DNA of 64,000 nucleotides from CG2-30-36-16 sp964372115 (lineage in GTDB: Bacteria; Bacteroidota; Ignavibacteria; Ignavibacteriales; Ignavibacteriaceae), in NCBI GenBank assembly GCA_964372115.1, contig CAYJPN010000007.1, forward strand, positions 115,345-179,344, read 5' to 3'. The position numbers and the translations under genes were made by a program. The notes beneath the pieces are model-generated. The model worked only from the letters and a program-made list of their open reading frames with translations. It was not told the origin of the DNA and did no database searches. Positions 35,874 through 45,086 of the stretch are shown in pieces (position 1 is the first letter of the stretch; each line of letters begins with the position of its first letter).

Positions 35874-37316
35874 ATGCAAGTTAAAATATTTACGCCAACT
35901 GTATTTTGGGGTGTTTTCTTCTGTTTTAGTTCAATTTTGTGCGCGCAAACAAATATGAAGGAGTTAAACAGTTTAATAAGTGCGGGTGAATTCTCGACTG
36001 CGATGGAAAAAATCGACTCAATAATTGCAAATACCGACTTAAAGGTCGAAAAAGAATATGAACTTAAATTTCAAAAAGAAAAATTAGAGAGAACCAAAAA
36101 AGATTTTAAACGTACCGAAGAATATGTAATAAAAGCATTACTGAAGTATTATCCGTCGTTAAATAACGATATGGTTAAAAAGTGGGAAGATGATGGCTCG
36201 CTCGAAATGAAAATAATCGACGGCGAAAAAAAATATTTTAATAATGCCGTCCCGAATTTATTCCGGGTAAATAAAGCGGCAAAACAAAAAAAAATAGAAG
36301 TTGACGGAATACAGGAAGATAAACTAAAAACATTTTTATCGGAACATCTTCCACAATCCGTTGAACAGTCAATAAGTTCAGGTTCAACTGTATCTAATCC
36401 GAAACGGATAAAAATTAACTACACCTTAACGGTTGATGGCGGCGGTGTTCCGAAAGGCGAAATCATACGCGCATGGCTGCCGTATCCGCGTAATGGATAT
36501 CAGCGTCAAACCGAGATAAAACTAATTAGTGTAAATTCAAATGATTATATTATTTCGCCCGATTCTTACCTTCACAAATCTATATATATAGAAAAACCGA
36601 GTGAGGGGGATAAACCAACACAGTTTAGCATTTCGCTTGAATATACATGCAGCTCGCAATGGTTTAATTTAAGCAACGAGAAAATTAAACCATACGATAA
36701 ATCCTCCGATTTATTTAAAGAGTTTACTTCAGAACGGGCTCCGCATATTATCTTTTCTGACAAAATAAAAAACCTTGCAGCCAAAATCGTCGGAAACGAA
36801 CCAAACCCATATAATATAGTTAGGAAGATAGCAGTCTGGATAAACGATAATATTCCCTGGGCAAGCGCGCGCGAATATTCAACTATAGATAATATTTCCG
36901 ATTATTGTTTAGCAAACATGCATGGCGATTGCGGTATAAAAAGTTTACTTTTTATTACTCTTGCACGCTGCAGTGGCATTCCTGCAAAATGGCAAAGCGG
37001 CTGGATGATGCATCCGCCTGTAATTAATCTTCACGATTGGACTGAAGTTTATTTTGAAGGATACGGCTGGGCCCCGGTAGATCCCGATTTCGGTATTCAA
37101 AATTCCGATAACGAAAATGTAAAATATTTTTATACAAACGGAATTGACAGCTATCGTTTAATAGTTAACGACGATATATCAGGAGACTTTTATCCCGCAA
37201 AAATTTATCCCCGCAGTGAAACAGTCGATTTTCAACGGGGTGAAGTTGAATGGCGGTGTGGTAATCTTTATTTTGACAAATGGGATTACCACATGGATGT
37301 TGAATATCCGGATTAA
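35874..37316 (+). CDS. Exported transglutaminase-like protein
   Basis: 480 residues. A signal peptide (about 1-24, ending LCAQ) is followed by a helical N-terminal region (25-110) and a beta region, then a transglutaminase-core domain. The catalytic triad is visible: Cys353 in MHGDCGIKS, His387 in NLHDWTEVYF and Asp403 in APVDPDFG. Bacterial members act as cysteine peptidases or cross-linking enzymes outside the cytoplasm. Gene order gives no clear pathway. The divergent spacer 35748-35873 holds no other feature I can support. Confidence 0.85.
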   Translation: MQVKIFTPTVFWGVFFCFSSILCAQTNMKELNSLISAGEFSTAMEKIDSIIANTDLKVEKEYELKFQKEKLERTKKDFKRTEEYVIKALLKYYPSLNNDMVKKWEDDGSLEMKIIDGEKKYFNNAVPNLFRVNKAAKQKKIEVDGIQEDKLKTFLSEHLPQSVEQSISSGSTVSNPKRIKINYTLTVDGGGVPKGEIIRAWLPYPRNGYQRQTEIKLISVNSNDYIISPDSYLHKSIYIEKPSEGDKPTQFSISLEYTCSSQWFNLSNEKIKPYDKSSDLFKEFTSERAPHIIFSDKIKNLAAKIVGNEPNPYNIVRKIAVWINDNIPWASAREYSTIDNISDYCLANMHGDCGIKSLLFITLARCSGIPAKWQSGWMMHPPVINLHDWTEVYFEGYGWAPVDPDFGIQNSDNENVKYFYTNGIDSYRLIVNDDISGDFYPAKIYPRSETVDFQRGEVEWRCGNLYFDKWDYHMDVEYPD

Positions 37317-37429
37317 AATAAATAACCTTAAAAATGACTTATTAACTGCATGACGTTTCTGTAATTTTTATACCATGTTAATTTTTCATTTCGTTTTTGG
37401 TTTTACTTCTTTACTTTGATAATTTTGCA

Positions 37430-37437
37430 ACCTATTT
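37430..37437 (+). promoter_or_regulatory. Putative -7 box
   Basis: TAATTTTG (TAnnTTTG) lies 10 bp before the preferred ATG at 37448 and would leave a very short leader. It supports the short start for the outer-membrane protein; no clear -33 element is seen. Confidence 0.35.
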
Positions 37438-37447
37438 CGGGAGAAGA

Positions 37448-38173
37448 ATGAAAAAATATTTAACTTTAATTGCTGTATTAATTTTATCAAGCTCATTGTT
37501 TGCACAAGGCTCAAAATTTTTTGATTCGCCATTTGCCCTCGGCGGCGGGTATACACCCGGATGGTATACTCCTAAAATGGATGTTTTAAATGCGGAATTA
37601 AAAAACTTTGGCGCCGGAGAACTATCAACGAGCGGTTTTTATGTTTCCGGAGGCGCCGGTTTTGTGTACTTGCCATTTGTAGTTCCTAATCTTCGTGTTG
37701 GAGGAATGGGTTTCGGAGGCTCAACATCCGAATCAACAGTTATTAATGGAATAAGTAAAGAAGTAAAATATAGTTTAAATGGGGGCGGTTTAACAGTTGA
37801 ATATACTCTGCCGTTTGTGCGTGACCTCGGAATTTCGGTGGGCGCTATTATTGGTACAGGCAGTTTAGAAATTGAGATGAATAAAAACAACGGCTCATTT
37901 AACTGGGGTGTTTCGCTTGGTGAATTAAATACTTCTTCAACCAATGTTAGTCGGCGGTTTACAAACAGCTATTGGATTTTTTCTCCGACGCTTAATATAG
38001 ATATCTCGGTTTATCGATTTGTTGCGTTCAGAGTTGGCGCCGGTTATCAATTTACATTTGGCAGTGATTGGGAAGCCGACAATGGGCAGCCCTTGAACGG
38101 AGTTCCATCCGATATAAATGGTAAAAGCTTTTTTATTCAATCAGGAATCTTTATAGGATTTTTCTCTTTTTAG
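37448..38173 (+). CDS. Outer-membrane beta-barrel protein
   Basis: About 241 residues from ATG 37448, which has GGGAGAAG before it and opens a clean signal peptide (MKKYLTLIAVLILSSSLFAQG). The frame upstream to 37397 is not used. The mature part is Gly-rich with alternating strands (FYVSGGAGFVYLPFVV, LRVGGMGFGGST, FRVGAGYQFTFGSDW) and ends in FIGFFSF, a classic outer-membrane C-terminus. Role unknown. rfbB follows 7 bp downstream with a strong AGGAGG, so the two may form an operon. Confidence 0.8.
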   Translation: MKKYLTLIAVLILSSSLFAQGSKFFDSPFALGGGYTPGWYTPKMDVLNAELKNFGAGELSTSGFYVSGGAGFVYLPFVVPNLRVGGMGFGGSTSESTVINGISKEVKYSLNGGGLTVEYTLPFVRDLGISVGAIIGTGSLEIEMNKNNGSFNWGVSLGELNTSSTNVSRRFTNSYWIFSPTLNIDISVYRFVAFRVGAGYQFTFGSDWEADNGQPLNGVPSDINGKSFFIQSGIFIGFFSF

Positions 38174-38180
38174 GAGGTTT

Positions 38181-39194
38181 ATGAAAAATATACTTGTTAC
38201 GGGCGGCGCCGGTTTTATCGGCAGTAATTTTATCAACCACATCCTCAATGAGAGGGATGATTACAACATCATCAATTTGGATAAATTAACTTACGCCGGC
38301 AATCTTGAAAATCTGCAAGGCACAGAAAATAAAAGTAATTATCATTTTGTTAAAGGGGATATTTGCAACGGCGAATTGGTAGATTATCTTTTTCAAAAAT
38401 TTAATATAAAATATGTAATAAATTTCGCTGCCGAGTCCCACGTTGACCGCAGCATTCTCGGTTCCAAAGTTTTTTACGAAACAAATGTTATCGGCACAAA
38501 TGTACTTCTTGAAGTTTCGCGCAGACGTGAGGTTGAAAAATTTTTGCAGATAAGTACCGATGAGGTTTATGGCAGCCTTGGTACGGATGGTCTTTTTACC
38601 GAGACTACTCCGATTTCTCCAAACAGTCCTTATTCATCGAGCAAAGCAGCGGCGGACATTATGGTGCAGGCTTTTTATCATACATATGGAATGCCGGTTG
38701 TTACAACTCGTTGCTCGAATAATTATGGACCATTGCAATTTCCGGAAAAATTAATTCCGCTGATGATAATCAATTCGTTGAGTAATAAAAAACTTCCGGT
38801 TTATGGCGATGGGATGAACGTAAGGGACTGGATTTACGTAATTGATCACAATAAAGCAATCGATCTTGTTTTTGAAAAAGGAAGAGTCGGCGAAATTTAT
38901 AATATCGGGGCAAGCAACGAAATGCCGAATATTCAAATAATAAAACTGATATTACAACATCTGAAAAAAGGTGAAGATTTAATTGAATATGTAAAAGACA
39001 GACCCGGGCATGATAAACGATATGCAATTGATTCTTCCAAAATTCAAAATGAACTCGGTTGGAAACCGGAGTTTAGCTTTGAACAAGCAATTGAACACAC
39101 AATTGATTGGTACCTCGAAAATAAGCTGTGGTGGTCGAGGATTATTTCCGGCGACTATTTGAAATACTACAATCTTCAATACAACAAAAGATAA
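38181..39194 (+). CDS. rfbB: dTDP-glucose 4,6-dehydratase
   Basis: 337 residues of the extended short-chain dehydrogenase family. The NAD motif is GGAGFIGSNF, STDEVYGSLG supplies the Thr/Asp/Glu catalytic residues, and YSSSKAAAD is the YxxxK pair. It converts dTDP-glucose to the 4-keto-6-deoxy sugar used for rhamnose and other surface sugars. The AGGAGG site overlaps the stop of the preceding gene. No rfbA, rfbC or rfbD is adjacent, but an SLBB export protein follows 22 bp later, consistent with surface polysaccharide synthesis. Confidence 0.95.
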   Translation: MKNILVTGGAGFIGSNFINHILNERDDYNIINLDKLTYAGNLENLQGTENKSNYHFVKGDICNGELVDYLFQKFNIKYVINFAAESHVDRSILGSKVFYETNVIGTNVLLEVSRRREVEKFLQISTDEVYGSLGTDGLFTETTPISPNSPYSSSKAAADIMVQAFYHTYGMPVVTTRCSNNYGPLQFPEKLIPLMIINSLSNKKLPVYGDGMNVRDWIYVIDHNKAIDLVFEKGRVGEIYNIGASNEMPNIQIIKLILQHLKKGEDLIEYVKDRPGHDKRYAIDSSKIQNELGWKPEFSFEQAIEHTIDWYLENKLWWSRIISGDYLKYYNLQYNKR

Positions 39195-39216
39195 ATTCTG
39201 ACAAAGAGGCTTTAGA

Positions 39217-40593
39217 ATGAAAAAACTTTTTTTAATAATATTTTTAACACAATTTATTACCTTTGCTCAAACTTCCGGAACAGATACAAAGACAGACTTT
39301 TCAGCATCATATATGATTAGTGTAACGGTTGGAGGATCTTTTTTAGTAAACGGATCATTCCCTGCCTCGATGACTGAGAGAGTTGATCAGTTTGTGACAC
39401 GAATTTATAATGAATCGATAACGAAAATAGAAGCAAGAAAAAGAACAAATATTAATTATAATTATTTTGTTAATGAGGATATTCTTGGGGAATATGCATT
39501 AAGAAACATCGTATTAAAACATGCAGATGGTTCCGAAGAAAAAATTGATCTTGCAAAATTTAGAATAAATGGCGATTACAAAAATAACCCGTATTTGAAG
39601 AATGATGATATTCTAATTTTCCCGGTTTTAGATTTGGAAAGAAGTTTTATATCTATCGAAGGAGCCATCAACTCCCCGGGGCGATATCAATTTTCTGACG
39701 GTGACCATCTTGCAGATATAATCGAATTAGCTCTGGGAATAAATAAAGCATACGAGAATGTTGACAGCGTAAGAATAAGCCGGCTAAGTTATAATGGAGA
39801 AAAAGAACAAATAATTGAATCTACAGTCAATTCAAATCCCGAACTACTGGCAGCCGATAGAATTGTCGTGGTTGCCGAAGAAACACAAAAGCGGGATTTT
39901 AGAGTAAGCATTTTAGGTGAAGTAAAAAATGTAGGGTATATTCCGATAACAAAAGGCAGCACAACTTTGAGGGAAGTAATAATTGATGCCGGTGGGTTTA
40001 CTGATAAAGCTGATTTGGATAGAGCAGAATTAATTAGAAGTGTTAACGTTTTTAAAAATCCGTTTTTCTCGCAAGATTTTGAGAACTTAATGATGTCCCG
40101 AATGGCAAACATTTCAGTTGAAGACTCCCTTTCTTTTGTGATAGATAATAAGCTTCGATTTGCGAGAGGAAATGGTTTAATTGATTTTGCAAAGATTATG
40201 GATAGCACCGATAGTGAAGGAAATTTTATAGTTAAAGATGGGGATGTAATTTTCATTCCTGAAAAAATAAATCTTGTTTATGTTTTTGGTCAGGTTGGCA
40301 AACCTGGTTATGTAAAATATAATCCAGGGGAGAGCTTTCAGTTTTATGTTCAAAAAGCTGGTGGAATTGGAGCAACCGCAAAGGGGGAAATATATTTAAT
40401 AAAAGGACAATCACGAACCTGGGTGGAAGTTGATGAAGACTCAAAAGAAAAGATTGAGCCCGGTGATTACATCTGGGTACCGAAAGAACCATTAAGAACA
40501 TTTGATTATTACGTCTCGCGCTTCGGAAGTTATGTTGGTATTCTGGGCGGTGTTGCAACCGTAATACTTTTGATCATCCAATTAGGAAAATAA
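39217..40593 (+). CDS. SLBB-domain polysaccharide export protein
   Basis: 458 residues. Signal peptide (1-18, FAQT); then ALRNIVLKHADGSEEKIDLAKF, a ubiquitin-like segment; then three SLBB domains (ISIEGAINSPGRYQF near 148; VSILGEVKNVGYIPI near 230; VFGQVGKPGYVKYNP near 355). A C-terminal membrane helix (VGILGGVATVILLIIQLG) ends the protein. SLBB proteins form the outer-membrane/periplasmic channel for capsule or exopolysaccharide. The C-terminal anchor is like that of Wza-type or inner-membrane variants. It follows rfbB and is closed by a long hairpin terminator. Confidence 0.85.
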   Translation: MKKLFLIIFLTQFITFAQTSGTDTKTDFSASYMISVTVGGSFLVNGSFPASMTERVDQFVTRIYNESITKIEARKRTNINYNYFVNEDILGEYALRNIVLKHADGSEEKIDLAKFRINGDYKNNPYLKNDDILIFPVLDLERSFISIEGAINSPGRYQFSDGDHLADIIELALGINKAYENVDSVRISRLSYNGEKEQIIESTVNSNPELLAADRIVVVAEETQKRDFRVSILGEVKNVGYIPITKGSTTLREVIIDAGGFTDKADLDRAELIRSVNVFKNPFFSQDFENLMMSRMANISVEDSLSFVIDNKLRFARGNGLIDFAKIMDSTDSEGNFIVKDGDVIFIPEKINLVYVFGQVGKPGYVKYNPGESFQFYVQKAGGIGATAKGEIYLIKGQSRTWVEVDEDSKEKIEPGDYIWVPKEPLRTFDYYVSRFGSYVGILGGVATVILLIIQLGK

Positions 40594-40610
40594 AAAAGTA
40601 AATATTGTTT

Positions 40611-40694
40611 CCGGCACAAAATATTAGTAAAGCTAATTTGTTGTATAGTTTCTATAGGTAATTGCTTAACTAATATTTTATGCCGGTTTTTTTT
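40611..40694 (+). terminator. Unusually long hairpin terminator
   Basis: The 23-base arm 40611-40633 pairs with 40664-40686 (21 of 23 positions), followed by eight T. The 30-base loop contains a further TATAG-TTT-CTATA hairpin. It is longer than an ordinary intrinsic terminator and separates the SLBB gene from the purine operon. Confidence 0.8.
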
Positions 40695-40732
40695 ATTTAA
40701 ATAATAATTCACGCATTTCATTCTATTATTAT

Positions 40733-40740
40733 TATTTTTG
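40733..40740 (+). promoter_or_regulatory. Putative -7 box of the plus-strand purine operon
   Basis: TATTTTTG fits TAnnTTTG. It lies 58 bp before the first gene, which has a strong AAGGAG ribosome site at 40788-40793. No clear -33 TTTG is visible, and the region is AT-rich, so chance is possible. Confidence 0.35.
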
Positions 40741-40798
40741 CACACTAAAATAATTATTATCGGACATTAAAATTCTGTGTTAACATTAAGGAGAATAT

Positions 40799-42265
40799 AT
40801 GGACAATTGGAATTGGGAAACCAATAATCAAAAATATCTAAATAACACAATCAAACGATGCAAAGAAAAAAATATACTTCTTCCCACTTTTGATCAGTTA
40901 AAGCATCCCGAAAAAATCCCGGTTTCAATAAAATCAGCATTAAAGAAAATTGACATGCAGGACTTGCACCCGCTTAATTTATTCAGGATAAATTGGGCAA
41001 ATAATCACACAACCGGCGAAATAGGTGAAGTTAATTTTCTTGAAATTCCGAAAGAGATTACAGGTGTTAAAGCACGGATAGTTGGGTTGGTCGGCAAATT
41101 TTTTCCAACGGGTGCTCACAAAGTAGGGGCAACATACGGCTGTCTGGCTCCGTATCTTGTAACCGGCAGATTCAACCCCGAATATCATAAAGCTGTTTGG
41201 CCTTCAACCGGCAATTACTGCCGCGGCGGCGCATTTAACTCGGCGTTACTTGCGGTTCATGCGGTTGCTATTCTGCCCGAAGAAATGAGCAAAGAAAGAT
41301 TTGAATGGTTAAAAGATATTGGCGCCGAAGTGTACGCAACTCCTGGCTGTGAAAGTAACGTAAAAGAAATTTATGATAAATGTCACGAACTTGAAGCTAA
41401 AAGCGATGAGTATTTAATTTTCAACCAGTTTGATCAATTCGGCAACTCAATCTGGCATCACGAAATTACAGGTTATACAATTGAAAAAGTTTTTAACAAG
41501 ATAAAAGAAAAAAATCAGAAACTTTCCGGTTATACAAGCGCAACAGGTTCTGCAGGTACAATTGCCGCGGGTGATTATCTTCGCAAAATTAACCCTCTTA
41601 TAAAAGTACTCGCCTCTGAAGCGCTGCAATGTCCAACACTTTTGATGAATGGATATGGCGGACACCGGATTGAAGGTATTGGCGATAAGCACGTCCCATG
41701 GATTCACAACGTAAAAAACACGGATGCCGTAAGCGCAATAAATGATGAAGACCCGCTTAGAATATTGAGGTTGTTTAATGAAAAAGTTGGCAGCGAATTT
41801 GTTCAAAAACTTGGGGTTAATAAAGACTTAATTGAAAAACTTCCTTATCTCGGAATTTCTTCAATCAGCAATCTTCTCAGTTCTATTAAAATGGCTAAGT
41901 ATTATGAAATGAACGAGAATGACGTAATCTTTACAATTTTTACTGATTCGGCGGAAATGTATCAATCCAGATTGGCAGAGATGAATGAAAATTGGGGCGC
42001 GTACACAGAAATGCAAGCCGCTATCGATTGGAATTCGGTTGTGAAAAATCAGAGTATCGATTATTTCAAAGAATTTTCGTATTACGATAAAAAAGCTGTA
42101 CACAATCTTAAATATTTTACGTGGGTAGAACAGCAGGGTAAGGACGTTGATGAACTAAATGCACAGTGGTACGATGAAAATTACTGGGAAGAAAAATTTT
42201 CAATTGTTCCGCGGTGGGATGAACTGATAAATAAGTTTAACGCAGAAGTTGGAATAAAAATCTAA
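40799..42265 (+). CDS. Fold-II PLP-dependent enzyme of the purine locus
   Basis: 488 residues, cysteine-synthase-like. The PLP lysine is in FFPTGAHKVGATYG; STGNYCRGGAFNSALLAVH binds the cofactor; SATGSAGTIAAGDYLR is the phosphate loop. It lacks the YgeX (2,3-diaminopropionate ammonia-lyase) signature but occupies the position of a lyase at the head of an operon with HyuA-like, SsnA, YgeY and YgeW. A role in cleaving an amino-acid intermediate of purine breakdown is inferred from the neighbourhood. It overlaps nothing; the next gene follows after 9 bp. Confidence 0.8.
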   Translation: MDNWNWETNNQKYLNNTIKRCKEKNILLPTFDQLKHPEKIPVSIKSALKKIDMQDLHPLNLFRINWANNHTTGEIGEVNFLEIPKEITGVKARIVGLVGKFFPTGAHKVGATYGCLAPYLVTGRFNPEYHKAVWPSTGNYCRGGAFNSALLAVHAVAILPEEMSKERFEWLKDIGAEVYATPGCESNVKEIYDKCHELEAKSDEYLIFNQFDQFGNSIWHHEITGYTIEKVFNKIKEKNQKLSGYTSATGSAGTIAAGDYLRKINPLIKVLASEALQCPTLLMNGYGGHRIEGIGDKHVPWIHNVKNTDAVSAINDEDPLRILRLFNEKVGSEFVQKLGVNKDLIEKLPYLGISSISNLLSSIKMAKYYEMNENDVIFTIFTDSAEMYQSRLAEMNENWGAYTEMQAAIDWNSVVKNQSIDYFKEFSYYDKKAVHNLKYFTWVEQQGKDVDELNAQWYDENYWEEKFSIVPRWDELINKFNAEVGIKI

Positions 42266-42274
42266 CGAGAATAG

Positions 42275-43726
42275 ATGAAAAAACTAAAAAATGTTTTTAT
42301 TAATACCTATGATAATTTTCTGCGGTTAGCCGAAATTGATTTTACGGATAAAATAACCGAAGTAAATTTTACAGGTACTGATGAGATAAATTGGGAACAA
42401 ATAAATTCGTATGAAAAACGAAAGTTTTTTATAAAATCTCAATCGCCGAGCGATGCTCCTGATTCTTATGAGGTATTTGACGGTAAATTTATGCTCGCAA
42501 TACCGGGGGCAATCGATCCTCATGTTCACTTTAATACACCCGGTTTTGAATTTCGGGAAGATTTCGAACATGCTTCTCTCGCTGCTGCTTTCGGGGGTGT
42601 AACTACAATTATTGATATGCCATGCACATCGATTCCGCCGGTTACTAATAAAGAAAATTTTGCTGCAAAACTTGAGGCTTTGAGAGACAAAAGTTTTATC
42701 GATTTTGCATTTTGGGGCGGAGTCGGAGGAGACGATGTAAATGACCCCCAAAAAATTAAAAAGCAAATATTTGATCTTGCAGAAAAAGGTGTAGCTGGAT
42801 ATAAAGTTTATGTTATATCGGGAATGGTTGAGTTTAAAGACCTTACATATGAGCAAATTGAAAACGTCGCCAAAATAGTAAAGGAGACAGGTAAAACCCT
42901 GGCAGTTCATGCTGAGGATAAACAATTTGTTTTTACCATTCAAAACGAACGGTTAAAAAAAGGAAAAAAAAGCTGGCGTGATTATACCGCATCCAGGAGC
43001 GTTGAAGCCGAGGCAATTGCAGTAAAGCGTCTTGCGGAAATAGCAGAACGCACAGGCTGCAAAATCCATATTGTTCATTTGAGTTCAAAAGTGGGAATGG
43101 AAATTGTATCTTCATACCGGAACCGCGGTATAAATATTACAGCCGAAACATGTCCCCACTTTTTGCAGTTCACACAAAATGATTTTGAAAATAAGCCAAT
43201 TAGTAATTATTTAAAAACCGCACCTCCCGTAAAAAATGAGGAAGACAAAGAATTTTTATGGAAAGCGCTTTCACAAAATGAACTTGAGTTTGTAACAACA
43301 GATCATGCCGGATGTGATCCGTCAGTTGAAAAAAGCTCTCAAAATTTTTGGGAGGTTTACGGCGGCATCCCTTCTGTCGAACATCGGGTTCCTTTTCTAT
43401 TTAGCGAAGGATTTTTAAAACAAAAATTAACACTCAATCAAACAATTAATTTGCTTTCTACAAATGCCGCAAAGTTTTTTAAATTGGAAAACAAAGGCTA
43501 TTTGAAAAACGGTTACGATGCGGATATTTCAATGATAAATCTATGGGAATCAGAAAAAATAACTTACAAGAATATGCACAGCAAAGGTAAATACACTCCC
43601 TTCGAGGGGCTGAGTTTTAATGCAATTGTTGAAAAAACATTTTTGCGCGGCGAAGTTGTTGCCGATAGAGAAAATAATTTTATCGTTAAAATTGGCAATG
43701 GTAAATTTTTGAAATGCGGCAGGTAA
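42275..43726 (+). CDS. Dihydropyrimidinase/allantoinase-like hydrolase
   Basis: 483 residues of the cyclic amidohydrolase family. DPHVHFNTPGFEFREDFEHA carries the first metal-binding histidines, AGYKVYV supplies the lysine that is carboxylated in the family, LAVHAED and HIVHLSS supply further metal histidines, and TTDHAGCD the catalytic Asp. It should open a cyclic amide or ureide ring. In the E. coli yge locus the equivalent is HyuA (ygeZ). Four bases separate it from the next gene, ssnA. Confidence 0.85.
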   Translation: MKKLKNVFINTYDNFLRLAEIDFTDKITEVNFTGTDEINWEQINSYEKRKFFIKSQSPSDAPDSYEVFDGKFMLAIPGAIDPHVHFNTPGFEFREDFEHASLAAAFGGVTTIIDMPCTSIPPVTNKENFAAKLEALRDKSFIDFAFWGGVGGDDVNDPQKIKKQIFDLAEKGVAGYKVYVISGMVEFKDLTYEQIENVAKIVKETGKTLAVHAEDKQFVFTIQNERLKKGKKSWRDYTASRSVEAEAIAVKRLAEIAERTGCKIHIVHLSSKVGMEIVSSYRNRGINITAETCPHFLQFTQNDFENKPISNYLKTAPPVKNEEDKEFLWKALSQNELEFVTTDHAGCDPSVEKSSQNFWEVYGGIPSVEHRVPFLFSEGFLKQKLTLNQTINLLSTNAAKFFKLENKGYLKNGYDADISMINLWESEKITYKNMHSKGKYTPFEGLSFNAIVEKTFLRGEVVADRENNFIVKIGNGKFLKCGR

Positions 43727-43730
43727 AAAA

Positions 43731-45086
43731 ATGAAAACAACAATTTCGAATGCATGGATATGCAGCATAAAAGGGAGAAGTGTTCAACCGGTTTTTGGTA
43801 ATATAATTTTGGAAAACGGAAAGATTACCCAAATTGAAAAAGTAAAATTTGAAGAATACCGCGGGACTGCTAAAATTAAAGTTAAAAATATCTACGATGC
43901 AGGCGGTAGGGTAGTTACTGTTCCAAATGTAAATTTTCACGAACATATTTATTCCCGATTGTCAAAGGGACTTCAAATAAACGGCGATACAAATTCATTT
44001 TACAACATACTTGATAATCTGTGGTGGAAACTCGACCGTTCACTCGACATGCAGATGGTTGAAGCATCCGCGCACATGGCTGCCGCAGAATCAATAAAAA
44101 ACGGTGTAACGTATCTTTTCGATCATCATTCCTCACCCGGATTTACAAAAGGAAGTTTACATACAATTGCCGGAGTTTTGAAAAAAAATAAACTGCGTGG
44201 TGTTCTTTGTTTTGAAACCACTGACAGAAACGGCACAGCGCTTTCGCAAAAAGGTTTAGACGAGAACATAGATTTTTTTCAACACGGTGTTGATGAAAAT
44301 ATAAAAAGTATGTTAGGGCTGCACGCTTCTTTTACGGTTGATGATTCTACTCTGCAAAAAACAGCGGGTTTTGTTAGGCAGAATGACATCGGTATTCATA
44401 TTCACCTGTGCGAAGCTCCGGCAGATAAACAATTGAGTAAAAGCAGGTTTGGCAAACTACCTCTGCAAAGATTGATTGATAATAATTTACTGAACACAAA
44501 AAGTATTCTTTCTCATTCAATTTATCTAACAGCTAAAGAATACAACACAATTGAAAAATTCGGAAGCGCAATAGCAATTAATCCCGGGTCAAACTTAAAC
44601 AATGCAGTGGGAGTTAATAATTTCAAATTCATTCCTGATTCGGTGCCGCTGCTTTGCGGAACGGACGGTATGCATGCGAATCCGGCAAAGTCATTTAAAC
44701 TTATTTTTCTGATGCTTCGTAATTCGGGACTCACTTTTGAAGAAGCGTTTACAAAAATGATTAAAATTTATTTCGACCAAATTAATTTTGTAAAACAATA
44801 TTTTCCCGATTATCCCGGTCTGCAAAAAAATGACAGGGCTGATTTTGTAATATGGGATTATATTCCACCGACTCCCTTTTACTCAAATAACTTTTGGGGG
44901 CATTATATTTACGGTGTGTTGGAGTCGCCTGTACATTCGGTGGTTCAGAACGGAAGCTTTTTAATGAAAGATAAAAAGCTAAGTTTTATTGACGAACCGG
45001 AAGTTTGTAAAGAAATATTTAAAGCCGGGCAAAAACTTTTTAAGCAATTTAAACAACAAGAGTTAAAAGACAGAGAACAAAAATGA
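43731..45086 (+). CDS. ssnA: Putative aminohydrolase SsnA
   Basis: 451 residues of the metal-dependent amidohydrolase superfamily. NVNFHEHIYSRLSKG is the first metal motif, FDHHSSPGFTKGSLHTIA is a family-typical block, IHIHLCEAP and LSHSIYL give later metal ligands, and CGTDGMHANPAKSFKL the catalytic Asp. SsnA belongs to the anaerobic purine-degradation gene set. Its last four bases overlap the start of ygeY. Confidence 0.87.
   Translation: MKTTISNAWICSIKGRSVQPVFGNIILENGKITQIEKVKFEEYRGTAKIKVKNIYDAGGRVVTVPNVNFHEHIYSRLSKGLQINGDTNSFYNILDNLWWKLDRSLDMQMVEASAHMAAAESIKNGVTYLFDHHSSPGFTKGSLHTIAGVLKKNKLRGVLCFETTDRNGTALSQKGLDENIDFFQHGVDENIKSMLGLHASFTVDDSTLQKTAGFVRQNDIGIHIHLCEAPADKQLSKSRFGKLPLQRLIDNNLLNTKSILSHSIYLTAKEYNTIEKFGSAIAINPGSNLNNAVGVNNFKFIPDSVPLLCGTDGMHANPAKSFKLIFLMLRNSGLTFEEAFTKMIKIYFDQINFVKQYFPDYPGLQKNDRADFVIWDYIPPTPFYSNNFWGHYIYGVLESPVHSVVQNGSFLMKDKKLSFIDEPEVCKEIFKAGQKLFKQFKQQELKDREQK

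Noticed and set aside
37397..37447. Longer start for the outer-membrane protein.
   Set aside because: ATG 37448 has a ribosome site and opens a clean signal peptide; the extra 17 residues would block it.
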